From Trileptium ribeirensis (taxonomy: Eukaryota; Nematoda; Enoplea; Enoplida; Thoracostomopsidae), in contig JASANE010029930.1 in NCBI GenBank assembly GCA_030248225.1, positions 51,973-115,972 on the forward strand: a stretch of 64,000 nucleotides of DNA, written 5' to 3'. Of this stretch, positions 34,396-45,606 are shown piece after piece. Made by a program: the position numbers and the translations under genes. The first letter of the stretch is position 1. The number at the start of each line of letters is the position of its first letter. The notes beneath the pieces were generated by a model, which was not told the DNA's origin, did no database searches, and worked only from the letters and a program-made list of their open reading frames with translations.

Positions 34396-35029
34396 GTCAG
34401 AACAATGGTTGACTTGTCAGAAAAACTTTAGTAAATTTCACTTTATCGGTGAAATGATGAGTCTTCACAATTATTAAATGTCAGAATACTGTCGAATAGT
34501 TTGAAAATTAATGAGCACAAAACAATAACGTAAAAATCGTGAGTACTGATAACGAAATTTACAAAAGATAACCATGATTTTAATAACTATGATAACGTAT
34601 AGTTCGTTGTTATTTACACGATTGTTTAAAACAAATAATGATTGAAAAAGTTTTGATGTGATCTAACAGATTGTGTTAAATTTCAAATCATATAAACTAC
34701 CGACTCTCTCAAAAGTTGGCTGACTATGCTGTACCAACGTATTTCAATTGTTCTAATAATTCTTCACAGTTCTGACAATTAAAGTAAATTTCGACAATTC
34801 GTCGCCAATCTGAGCGACTAATTTTGAGCCCGATCTACAAACTCGAAGTTTTGAGATATGAAGGTTTAAATTTTTGAGACATCACAAATTGTAAATAACT
34901 CTTCAGTATGTACTTGTAGAAAAATACGTTGCATATCAAAAACATTCAAGAATATATGTGTTTTGAGTCCGTACTATTTATTTTCTAGCAACAACACTAT
35001 GTGTGGCGCCGTAAGCCATATTATGCAAA
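34396..35029. other. Unannotated spacer
   Basis: AT-rich sequence, nothing recognisable. Confidence 0.35.
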
Positions 35030-38000
35030 TTAGCGACAGATCGGGCTTTTACTTGATCAACTGTGAAATCAACAACACGTTACAATATGCGTACGTTTAA
35101 GCTATATCGTGCTTTTTCACTTTATATGTAACATATAAAAATGCAAAAAAAGAAATATCGAAACCTGGAAATGTAATTAAAATTATTAGCAGTAAATACG
35201 AAACAAACAAAATTAAGAATTAACATTCATCGAATTGACGGAATTAACTTCAAAAACATTCACCCTTGCAATCAAAGTTCTTCCTCAGCATCACTGCTAA
35301 GTTCGCTATCACTGTCGGATTCTTCTACGTAATCCATTGTAATGTTGATGCCAACATTTTCATCGCCCGTCGACTTAATAGAGTTGAAGTACGGCCAGTA
35401 CAGTTCCGGGATTACGTAAGTCTGACATAATTGCATCAAATCTGCTTTTTTGGCGGTAGATATCTTCAAATGTTCCAAATACGCCGCTTCCAGGGATAGC
35501 GCTGTTGAATTTCGTGTTCTGATATCACGAAGTTCGTATTGCTCGTAGTCGGACGTGTAATCTGTACTGTACCGCACAACAAACGGTTGATTGCTGCAAA
35601 ACTGAAACCGCTTAACCTTTGAAAAAGGAACATCAAGTCTACTTCTGTTAAACATCTTATCTGCTAAAATTTTTAAATCAAAGAAATCTGTAAAACTTAG
35701 TTGTTGTACCAGTTTGAACTGCTTTCTGGGCCTAGAAAGCTTAAGTACATTTAACCAATCAGCAGGAACCGATATGGTCACATTGCTAGCAGCACTTTCA
35801 ATGCACGAATGTAGATGGTCACACTCCATCTGAGTGTGACCAGGTTCTAAAAACGTGTGCGTTATACAAAAGGGACGGTTTTTTCGCGAACAGCGTACAA
35901 AAGCGCCGCAACTATTGCTGTATTTCTATTTTGACCACTACAAGAATCAGAAAACAACGAAACTTCTGAAATGTTTTCAGGTAAAAATGCAATGTACTTC
36001 AATAAACATGTCCCTATATTAATTGCACCTCTGCTTCCGTCTATTTCTGTCCAAAAGTAACAGAACCCGTCGTTTTGTTCGTCGCAAATCGTAAAATTAT
36101 AGCATGACAACTTACGTTTGTAATATAAGGACGATGCTGTGCCATGCGGTACATATAATACGGCTTGCAAGTCAAAAGTTGCAAAACTTACGTTCTTAGA
36201 CGCTTTGGCGTCTGTTTTAGCGATATCTTTCAGGGTTCGCGCTTCTTCTTTGCGAAAACAGTGAGTATCATACTGAGATTTGAACGCTTCTTTGGCACTA
36301 CCAACCAGATTTTCATATTTCACACAAGTTGAACAACGATCTTTTTTAGGTTTGTGGACGGAAATATTATTTTTTTAACTATTCGCACATAAGAAGATAA
36401 GGAAACTGGAATTTTGTTAGTTTCATGACAGTGTTCAACATACAAACGATACATGTGTCCCTTACTTTTAAGATTTGACTCAACATAAACACGTTTTGAA
36501 CTCTTGCGGCAATAATGGCTTGGAACGCGTACAAAGCTATCAATGTGGTTCTGTACTGATTGTACCTGCTCAGATGTAAGCGCGTGTTGTGGAGGTGCGG
36601 GAATTTTATCAGTTGGTGGAGCACCTAACGAATTGCGATGCTTTAAGCAATCGCGCCATATAAAATTTTTACACACTTGCCGCTTGTTTTCACCGCCATC
36701 TGGTGGTAGCTTAAATACGTAAGATTTCTGCCTATATTGCTTCTTTACAGTTGACTTCACAGTTCTTCTTGAAACATTTCTAACTTCAACTGTTTCACAT
36801 ATAAAATACTTTTGTAATTCGCGACTCAATAAATAATAATCAGCAAAAATTTGGTCACGTCTTTTATCAGAAAAATATTTAGAACAACCAAAAGCGCAGT
36901 TAGAACAGTCAACTTGCTGCACTGTCCGTGCTAGCACTGGCTTGCCCGATCGGTTGACATAAGCTTGTCCAGCGGTCCTTGCTTGCTTCGAGGTTTGCCA
37001 TTGGTAAGCTTTTCGCGTTAGTTTATCACCAACCACTTAGATGATAAGCTGATCCACGGTACGGTCTGCATTTTTTCCGGAGGAGCAGGCAGCGAAGGTT
37101 CCTAGAATATAATGCAAGGTAAAAATATGACAAAAATGGATGCATGGTGTACAAATATACATATTTAATGAACATAACACAAAATAGCAACTTACCAATT
37201 GCTTGAAAGACTCAACAAGTGACCTACTACAACTTACTCTGTTTTCCGGTATCGCAGCATTTTCGGTATCTCCAGAGTTGAATGAGTCGTCGAGAGGACT
37301 ATAATCGGGATCATGATCGGCTGAATCATTAGTGTCCGAGCTATCATCCAGCTGAAATATGTGCCGCTTGAGTTCCCTTTGATAAATGACTTCCGCAGGA
37401 GGATACGCGCTTGGCCGACGACAACCCTGTGCGTTAAAAACATAATTACGTATAAAATACGAAGTGCCTGAAAAGGCAAAAATCCCAATTACTTTGCCAA
37501 AATTCAGATGTGTTCCAGAAGCATTTCTCTTCACTACCTATGTAATCTCACTTAAATCCCCCAAGGCCCAGCTACTACGGTAGTTGGGAACACCGTGTAA
37601 GTATACAAGCTGCACAGTGTAATATTGAAACCTGATACATGTGTTTGATTCAATTGTACTGGAACAAATACTGAAATGAATACAACTTATTCAATACGAT
37701 ACTTATTCAATACACTAACTTCAGATGGTCCAGGCTCAGCGCCACCGTCGTCTCCAGCTCGTGCCGCATATTTGTCGTATTGGCGCATTTTTGCTAAGGC
37801 ATTTTGAATCGATTTCGACTTGCAGCTAATATATTTGGCACAGTCCGCGCAGTTAAATGGTAGTAAATTTTTAACCGCAACATGAGCATAATTATCACTT
37901 CCAAAAAAGTAAACATAAAGTTTCGACTTAATATTTTTAGGTTTTGTTGTAGCATCAGAATCGTCCGATATTTCTCCGGGCCATGGCGGACAGTTGGGCC

Positions 38001-38670
38001 AGTTTAGCACCCATACTCTGTCGCCTATTGTTAAAGCCATTGATTGTATTTATTTATTAATTTAGTATATATACTGATATTTTTACAGATTAGTACAAGT
38101 AGTTTGTAAACATGTTTTACATAACTGGCATTAAGCCTAAACAGGATCTATAACATAAAGAAGATCCATATAACGCAGAGGTGTAAATAGTCCTGGTACA
38201 GGCGGCCTTATCTGAAACGAAATACAGTATAATATAAATGTTATTAAATACAGCGCAGTTGCCCAGTATTTCTAGACAGTTGCAGGTAAAATAGGAATCT
38301 GTTATATTCGCAGACAGAACAATAATTTTATATCGGGCTTTTTTCAACTACACATCCAGCACTGTGTATTGTATAAGCAAAAGCGTCAACTGCACACACC
38401 AAGCTTTCGCCAGATCAGTACATATTAAAGCAGCAAAAGCCTTATGTACATCGGGCTTTCCTTATTACCACTCTGTATTACGGGCTTTTACAAACTATTT
38501 ATTTATTCACTTAAAATTGAAATTAACAGTACGGGCTTTTGCGTAATGATTTTTAGTAGTCCTACGGTCATTTTCTACAACATATCTCCGAATTGGCCAA
38601 TTATGTTAGATCGGGCTTTTGCTCAGATCAACGACGACGTCGTTAGTCTGAGCAAAAGCCCTGTCCCGTG
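35030..38670 (-). mobile_element. DNA transposon 'element B' (PWWP-transposase), decayed; ends approximate
   Basis: Holds a three-exon minus-strand gene (35272-38040) homologous in architecture to element A. Instead of A-type termini it is bordered by repeated 'cgggcttttgc' words: one near 35038 on the left; on the right near 38332, 38450, 38477, 38530 and 38612 and inverted near 38655. A 50-bp palindrome at 38613-38663 is built of this word. The ends are inferred from these repeats. I could not identify a clean terminal inverted repeat pair or target duplication. Confidence 0.6.
35272..38040 (-). pseudogene. PWWP-DDE transposase of element B, frameshifted
   Basis: Predicted exons: 38040-37720, 37426-37196 and 37101-35272. 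The first two junctions are phase 0, with donors GTTAGT and GTAAGT and acceptors ACGCACAG and TATTCTAG. Exon 1 (107 codons) is PWWP-like: 'GDRVWVLNW', 'PPWPGEI', 'YVYFFGSDNYAHV', 'LLPF'. Exon 2 (77 codons) is the acidic linker with 'DPDYSP'. Exon 3 matches element A: 'CSKYFSDKRRDQIFADYY', 'NHIDSF..VPSHYCRKS', 'DRCSTC', 'ATFDLQAV' (first Asp), 'FSDSCSGQNRN' (second Asp), 'LEPGHTQMECDHLHSCIE' (final acidic pair) and an acidic C-terminus. Three single-base frame changes are needed, near 37015-37040, 36365-36375 (an A7 run) and 35860-35880. Homology to A is at domain level; the nucleotide sequences are unalike. Confidence 0.8.
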
Positions 38671-38675
38671 TTTAA
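38600..38675. repeat. Palindrome built of subterminal repeats
   Basis: 'gggcttttgctcagatcaac' faces 'gttagtctgagcaaaagccc' across a short centre 'gacgacgtc'. Further 'ctgagcaaaggcc' words occur near 38842, 42952 and 45604. Likely end structure of element B or of a related element. Confidence 0.65.
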
Positions 38676-39704
38676 GGCGAATTTGGTTTTTATTGGTCCC
38701 AAAGATAACATATATGATTATAATTTATCTGACCTAAAAACCTATTCAGATATAATAATATTGGCGGTAGTATAACAAAAAATGCAAAGTTATTGAGATA
38801 GAGCTTTTACTTCTGCAGGTGCAACTGTTGGTATTTTATTCTGAGCAAAGGCCCTAACTCGGTGGTAGATTTAAAGTGTTTAATGTTCAGCTGTATTATA
38901 AAAGACGCAGTAGTGTTTGTTAATTGGAATCTATACCCAGATCTAATTTTATTTCAGATACACCTCATATACACTGTCCTCAAAACCGGAGATCCTGTTT
39001 TTCTTTCGCCATTGTCTTAAACTAAACCAGAACCCCAGTTCTCTCACGTTACCTCGAAGTTTCGCATTGGACAATAATCAGTAACATTAAAATATTATAT
39101 CAAATAATAGCACAATACTGCTTAGTACCATTCACCGTTGCATAAGTTGTAGATAGCCTCTAACCTGCATTTTCGTAGCTATGTGGGAAGTGGTTTGTAA
39201 GCAAGTATCTGAATAGCGCAAGATAGTGTTAAATGTTTTATATGACGAAGTTTTAGTATTTTAGGCTGTATTTTCTTAAATACTGCAGTTTATGCTTCGC
39301 TGTATTTTAGTGTTATACAATTAATTGGCATATTATTGCTAACAATATTAATAATGTTTAATATCGATGATTTTGTGTGAGTATTTTGGACTAAATATTC
39401 TTCTTGAGCAGCTACAATATCGGACGATACTGCTTCCCAGGACGTAAACACGCGAATTCAGTTGTTTATTTTTTGGAAGTGATAGATACAGTTACGTGAA
39501 AAAATCAGCTATTTTACCGTTTGATACTCATAGTGCAACAAACATGCAGATTTCAAAAACTAAATTCACCAAAGCCGTCGTGCACCTAATTGATTATTGC
39601 ATCTGGAAATGGAAAATAGAACAACTTAACGAACATTGACAGTTAAGTAACGGGGCGAACGTTAATACTGTTTTTATCAAAAATTGAATATATCACGGCT
39701 ACGA
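38676..39704. other. Unannotated spacer
   Basis: No gene recognised. One more 'ctgagcaaaggccc' word near 38842 may mark older element ends. Confidence 0.35.
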
Positions 39705-39938
39705 CTTCATAACTACGCGAAGCTCCGATCACCATGTTACGGCTACACGATGCTCCGACGACCACGGCACAGCTATGCGATGCTCTGATCCAAACGTCAC
39801 GGCTACATGATGCTACGACCACGTCACGGCAACACGATGCTCTGACCCCAATATCAGGGCTACAAAAGGCTTCAACCACCACGTCGCCGCTACACGATGC
39901 TCCAAGCACAACGTCACGGCTACACTATACGCGGGCTA
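39705..39938 (+). repeat. Minisatellite, ~7 units of about 30 bp
   Basis: Units of 27-33 bp follow the pattern 'cggctacacgatgctccgac' plus 'accacgtca', with substitutions. Because the unit is close to a multiple of three, both strands stay open and encode artificial repeats (RLHDAPTTTS on plus). I do not regard these as a protein-coding gene. Confidence 0.8.
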
Positions 39939-39990
39939 TCAGGGATATGTCACTCGCAACATGTATTATTCGCAGAGAGAAAATTTTTGA

Positions 39991-40525
39991 AAGGAAAACA
40001 GAGAAAATTCCGACGACAAGAGCTCTAACGAAGATGGCGATTCCGCAAATCGTGATCTGGATTATAAACCAGGCGAGATTTCGTTTGGATTCCATGTTAG
40101 CGAGCACGATATTCAGATGGAACAAGTGAGATAGGCGACTTGAGTTTGACAAACTAATGAATTGCGTGTTCATCAGTATTACTAGTATGATTTATTATTG
40201 TTCTATTTTCGTGTTATTGCGTCAGTGTATTGTGATTGAGGCAATAGGAACTCATACTGTATTTTTGTGTCGGCGTAACATGACTACACTTGAAGGAACT
40301 CAATATAACCTTTATCTGGTGTTGATTGTTTTGGAAGTAGTACTGGTGTAACCGGACTTTCTTTCTACTTGAATCTGTAGATAAATTTACAGGTTGTTAA
40401 GAAATTATTACATTTATAATGAATATTAATATTTCTTATTTAAGGTATTAACACAAGAGGACGATGTGGATAATGGTACAGCGACAGAGTCTCGACTACT
40501 ACGGACATTGATGTTGGAAATTTGA
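39991..40525 (+). CDS. Candidate two-exon acidic coding fragment
   Basis: An open frame 39991-40125 reads 'NSDDKSSNEDGDSANRDLDY' then 'KPGEISFGFHVSEHDIQMEQ' and ends at a good donor (CAA|GTGAGA). An acceptor at 40444 (TTTAAG) opens a phase-0 frame 'VLTQEDDVDNGTATESRLL' to a stop at 40525. The acidic 'DSANRDLDYKPGE' is reminiscent of the element B linker 'DSADHDPDYSPLDD', so this could be the linker exon of another PWWP-transposase element. It could equally be an unrelated gene. No upstream PWWP exon was found. Confidence 0.3.
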
Positions 40526-41293
40526 TTGATTCAATCGTTGACAAAAAACACAAAAAGGCTAAGGCCGAGTTAAACTTTCATAGAGCTACATTTGATTTAT
40601 GAGCTTTCGTTTCTTCACTGTATTACTTATAACTATATATAACTTGACAATATGCAACCAAAACAGCAACCATGGTTATTGATATTACTGGACGTAGGGC
40701 GATGATAATATGAGAGCCACGAAGTAGGGTCATGCTTTTAGATTACGTTAGTAATTCACCAAATTCAGTTAAGGAACTTTCGCTCATATAAGGTAGCTGT
40801 GCGGCTCAGAACCACAACCGGGATATACTTTGCTCCTTATTATATAGGGTGTGCGATAAAAACTAACCAGATGTTGTGTGGCAAACTTTTTTAGAGCCAG
40901 GTCACGCTCAAATGGAGTGCAACTCTATGCATTCCTGCGCAAAACCTGGTTCTAAAAATGTTGCTATCTATGTGTCCGGAGGATGGCTTAGTGCGATGCG
41001 CTTAGCTCGTCCTAAACGAAGATTTAAATTGGTTAAACAGCTTCAATTTTGAGATTTCCGTGAGCTTAAACTTCCGTTATGTTAGGGAATCTTCGTCCTG
41101 GTATACTTTTCGCTAAAGTTAGCACTTTCGCGCCTGAATGAGCCATCCTAACATTGTGCAATAGAGAACTGACTATAAGTCTGAACAAAAGACATTTGAT
41201 TTGCCCGGTTGTGAACTCGTCCACAACGCGAATTTATATTACGAACAGTGTACTTAGCGCAGCTCTCTATTAACTCGGCTAAGAAAGCGGACC
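40526..41293. other. Unannotated spacer
   Basis: No recognisable gene or repeat. Confidence 0.35.
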
Positions 41294-41301
41294 TGAAAGA
41301 T

Positions 41302-42693
41302 CAGGGCCGGCGCTAGCACTCCCCTACCCCCCCCCACCGGGGGGTCCTCACACTTGGGGGGCCCCTCACAAGCTAGATATAACTAAAATTTTTTATGCCA
41401 TTTTAAAAGTGTTTGAACAGCCGCTAAAAACTCAAAATTTTTCCATGCTTCAGATTTTACATGTATACAATAATACAATTGTATTGAATACCGTATTAAT
41501 AGTTGTTTGGCAGTAACGCTATAATAGTTTTAACTGATTTTCAGAGTAGGATCTCCGTTTAGCGTAAAACTAGTTGTTTCAGTATGTTTGTAGTACTCAA
41601 TTATTTTGGATTGTACCCCTGATATCTCACACAAAGAACAGATGTCGGTTGTGTTGCGATTCATCAAATGTGAACCTGGAAGTGGCGCCAAAATTAGCGA
41701 ACACTTTTTTGGCTACTTGAATGTTAATGAAACAACAGGGAAAGACTTGTTGGATGCCTTCCTTAACAATGCAAATCAATGGCAATTGGATGTTGGCTAG
41801 TGTTGTGGACAGGCCTACGATAATGGCGCAAATATGAAAGGAAAAAATAGCGGAGTCCAGTAACGATGGCAGATGATCGCCTATCAGCCTTGGCAACTAT
41901 TTCCATCGAGAATCAAATTGCTCGAAAATTGAACCTGGCTGCATTAATTGATCGTTTCGCAGACATGAAAGCTCGCCGAAAACCACTACGTTGATTTGAA
42001 AATGTAATGATTTCGTTACTAGATTTAACTAATTAATACCAGCAAAGTTGATTGTTCTGAAACATTTGGTTACTTATGTTAAGTTCAAGTTTATATTTAT
42101 CAGAGACCGTATGCTGAGCAACCATACCGATACCCGGTATAATATTGAGTCGCTGCGATATAGTTTAAATACACCATTAAAATGGGAAGGGTTGCCAAAA
42201 AAGTTAATGTGATTCTTTTCATTTTGACACGAAAAACCTCCAAACTTTACAAAGTGGTTAGCATTACCGTGTATATTATACCGAGTAAAACTTAAACTTA
42301 CTCGGTAAACTTAAATTTTGGTTGCTCAACATACGGCCTCTGATAGCTAGATTAAAGCACACTATACTATATCGACTAAGATTGGTTAAATATTGCTAGA
42401 AAAATAACGCTATTTAATGGTTAATGTTACATTCGATTAGATCTAAATCTCGAATAGAATAGGACTGGTTTGGTAATTTGAAGAAAAGATTAATTTATCG
42501 AATATCTTTTCAGTCAAAAATTTTAAATTGGTTTCTACGTCATTTCTGGTTCTAGTTAAGCCTCTCACATTTGTTGCGTTTTGCAGTCTATCACGTGGGG
42601 CGGACTAATAATTGCAAATTTTATTTTTACATGACACATTTCAGGGGCCCCTCACACATCGTTTGGGGCCTCACACCCATAGCGCCGGCCCTG
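41302..42693 (+). mobile_element. hAT element, internally deleted, intact ends
   Basis: 14-bp perfect inverted ends CAGGGCCGGCGCTA (41302-41315 and mirrored at 42680-42693). 8-bp flanks are tgaaagat (41294-41301) and tgaaagac (42694-42701), matching at 7 of 8. Poly-G/C and 'gggcccctcaca' subterminal sequence lies on both sides. The interior holds two pieces of one transposase with the middle missing, so this is a non-autonomous deletion derivative. Confidence 0.85.
41600..41994 (+). pseudogene. hAT transposase remnant (DUF4371 type)
   Basis: 41606-41800 reads 'DCTPDISHKEQMSVVLRFI', then 'EHFFGYLNVNETTGKDL', continuing past a stop with 'GQAYDNGANMKGKNSGVQ', the classical 'GQ.YDN..NM.G...G(V/I)Q' block. 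At ~41873 it jumps directly to the C-terminal block 'RLSALATISIENQIARKLN' and 'ADMKARRKPL'. Several hundred codons that normally separate these blocks are absent. This is strong evidence for an internal deletion. Confidence 0.85.
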
Positions 42694-42701
42694 TGAAAGA
42701 C

Positions 42702-43797
42702 CTTTGTTCCTAATTGACTAAACCTAACTTACGTTGGCCATATCTTGAAGAAATATCAAAAGCTGACAGCGAAAGACAACAATTCGATTACTTTTCAGAC
42801 CATTAGGAAGTGTCAGCTGTAACGAGCAGCGAAAACAAAAGCGATGTTACTGAAGACAGCTAGGAATCATGAGTAGCAGTTCGTCTGTCCTTATGTTACA
42901 TTTCACTGACAAAACCCTTATGCTGCATATTGCTCTATTTTTCTGCCCTGAGCAAAGGCTTTATCTCAGATGATATTTAGGTTACATAGCTAGGTCATCT
43001 GGATATCTAAGTTGTGCAAAATTTTTAGCTGTAAACGAAATATAAAACATATAGTGTGGTTTATATAGTCAAACGTTTTAATCAAGTTAATCAACAAAAA
43101 TGTATATTCGATTCAGTCATCGTTAAAATCTTTAGATACTTGTTTCTCGAAACTGCATTTATAGACAGGTACTGCTCATATCAATTATCAGGATCATTAT
43201 TATGCTAATCCCATTTTACTTTTTCATGACTTTCTACCGTTGACATACTATAATCGAAATCTTTCCCGGTATCAGGATATGGTCTGTTCGTATCAATCCA
43301 TTGTTCGTTAACTTACTAGCTCCCCAGGCTCTCCCCTTAGCGCGGGGTGATAGTGGGGTTAGAATTTTTGATGCTGTACGTGGACAAGTCTGTCTGCTTT
43401 TTACTGCTTTGATGTCAGGGTCAGCTTTTAAACATTAATGTTTTGGAACATCAATGAGCTCTGTGCGAGATTTCTTTAGAAGCTTTTCCATGTCGGCCCT
43501 ACTAATGTTAGAAAGCGTCGTCATTATTAGTACTTAAAGCTGCAAGGAACGACGAATTAAATTTTTCATCATTTAAACAGACCGGCCTGTTGATTCTAGA
43601 AATAAATATTTGTGAGGACAATTTTAATATTACATTAAACATCACAACAAGACTGCTCTTCGGACCACACGCACAGCAGTTTTGTGTCAAACACAACAAT
43701 GTTTGTTCTCTTTTGACGACTTGGTGATTTATAGCATTATTTCATTATTTCTTAAATTTTGGGCTTTCTCCAAGCATCCGATATACACTATATTGAT
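42702..43797. other. Unannotated spacer
   Basis: No recognisable gene. A 'ccctgagcaaaggc' word near 42950 resembles the element B subterminal repeat. Confidence 0.35.
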
Positions 43798-44416
43798 ATG
43801 GCGCCGTTATTCATTGGAGACTCAAATGTTAAAAGAATTGACAAATTTACTGATTGTTTAGCCTTATTCTGGACAAAGTTTGGAAGAGGTTTGGATGCGC
43901 CTGCGCAATCTGTAAGCTAAAAACTGTGTTGCGCATAACAATATAATTTATATATGCGGGTATTAATGATTTATCTAAACATCAATGCGAAATCGAACAT
44001 AATTCAAATAAATCTAAAAAAACTTCGTATTCCTTAAGATATTCCAAAAATTACCACATCTGCAACAACTGTAAGTCACATTTACCCAAAATATTCAGAA
44101 ACTATTTTCATCAAACTTTTCGCCATTTCCGACGCGTCTTTTGTTTCCCCGATGGAGACTCCGCAACGTTCAACCCAAGGTGCCCCTATGGTGTCAGCAG
44201 TTCAAACGAGAGGTGCAGACGTCATTTAAATTGAGCAAATTCGTTGATATGCTTAATGGCGAGATTGACAATATCAGCTTTCTGGCGATTACGTCATAAC
44301 TATTCATTAAAGGCAAGCTGATGCATGAGCTATTTTGTGCAAAAGATCGATACCATTTATCCAAACAAGGTGCTGAAGTTATGGAAGCATTATTATCCAT
44401 ATGGATACAGAGATAG
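43798..44416 (+). pseudogene. Decayed SGNH-hydrolase-like gene
   Basis: Three motifs of SGNH/GDSL esterases occur in order on the plus strand, in shifting frames. Block I is 'MAPLFIGDSNVKRIDKF' at 43798. Block III is 'FIYAGINDLSKH' near 43950-43985. Block V is 'DRYHLSKQGAEVMEALL' near 44346-44400, giving the catalytic Asp-x-x-His. Stops and frame changes separate the blocks. The family hydrolyses ester bonds; in invertebrates, similar proteins are frequently multi-copy and some are carried by retroelements. Probably dead. Confidence 0.5.
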
Positions 44417-45606
44417 GTATAAAATGTGTCAGGATATCGAAAAGTAAAGGTAATACAGGAAGATTTTGTATCTGGATTTGGAAGAATTGCATGACCTAGA
44501 GAGATGTATCTGGTCAGATTATTTTGTATGAGAGCCTTGTATCATGCATAAGAGCTAGAGACGTCTTGTATCTAGTCCAGTGCCTTTCCAAGCACTAAAG
44601 AGTTGTATTCAGCACAAAGCCTGGGGCCTGTTTTTGCCCTCAGTTCATCTACCGGGCGCGACCCCTATGGCGATGGGGTTTAACCCGTCGACCATAGCAG
44701 AGACAAAAATACTTCAGCGACAGCATGTAACACATCTATTTAATGATTTGTATCACTATAGCAATAGATGGTATGTAATATGTTCCGACTGGGGTGCCCA
44801 CGATGATCTCCATGGAGACGGAGATAGAGTAGTGATCAGAATTTCATGTCCATGCGCACGCTGCTAATATTATGCCTGTGATCAATTTACTTTAACAGTA
44901 CGATTTATGGGAAGCGTAAACTCCAACACATGTTTGTGAAGAAACTCGATGTGAAAGTTCACGCACTAGTGTCGGCACGGCTCTATACTCGAGCCGTGCT
45001 AGAGCCTATGATCTGCTTAAGTTTTCCATGGAAAAACATAGTTTTGTGGAACAGCTGGGTTCGGCTGCTAAAACCATTTTCTAAAACAGCAAACATATAT
45101 ATTTATTACAACTTATATATTATAGGTGTCGATAGGACGGAATGGTACTACGTCTCCTAAGGGTCGGAGTCCTAAACCACATTTACTTTCCGCCTGAAGA
45201 CTCCGCTCCGGCCCGCGTCTTGGTGCGCAGAAAATTTTAATTGGCACAATGGTATGAAAATTGGCAAAATTAGGGTAAAATTGTTAAAAAATACGGGAAA
45301 TTAGGAAACATTTATCGCACATTTACAAAAATTTCGAGTATTTTTATTTAATGGGGAGGGTAGATTTTATTGGGGGAATTTTGTGTTCCTAAAAATTTCA
45401 TAAAATTTACCCCCTCCCATAACGACCCCACCCCGGAATCATCCACCCCCTCCCTCTCCTGAGACAACGGAACATCGATACTTATGGTATATATAAATTA
45501 GTATATAATACATATATATAATAAAATAGCATGGTAACAGCAAGACCAGCCAAATTTACCTTACTAGGTTCCGAAATACTGGAAAAGCAAGTACGCCGGT
45601 GATCTG
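44417..45606. other. Spacer with repeat-like block
   Basis: The open frame at 44580-44867 (95 codons) has no domain I recognise. At 45170-45440 a GC-rich head is followed by 'aattggcaaaattagggtaa' type A/T tracts and C-runs, the same style as the modules in the palindrome. Nothing else seen. Confidence 0.35.

Noticed and set aside
39643..40129. Repetitive protein encoded by either strand at the minisatellite
   Set aside because: The repeats follow from a ~30-bp tandem unit that keeps both strands open. No start context or splice structure supports translation.
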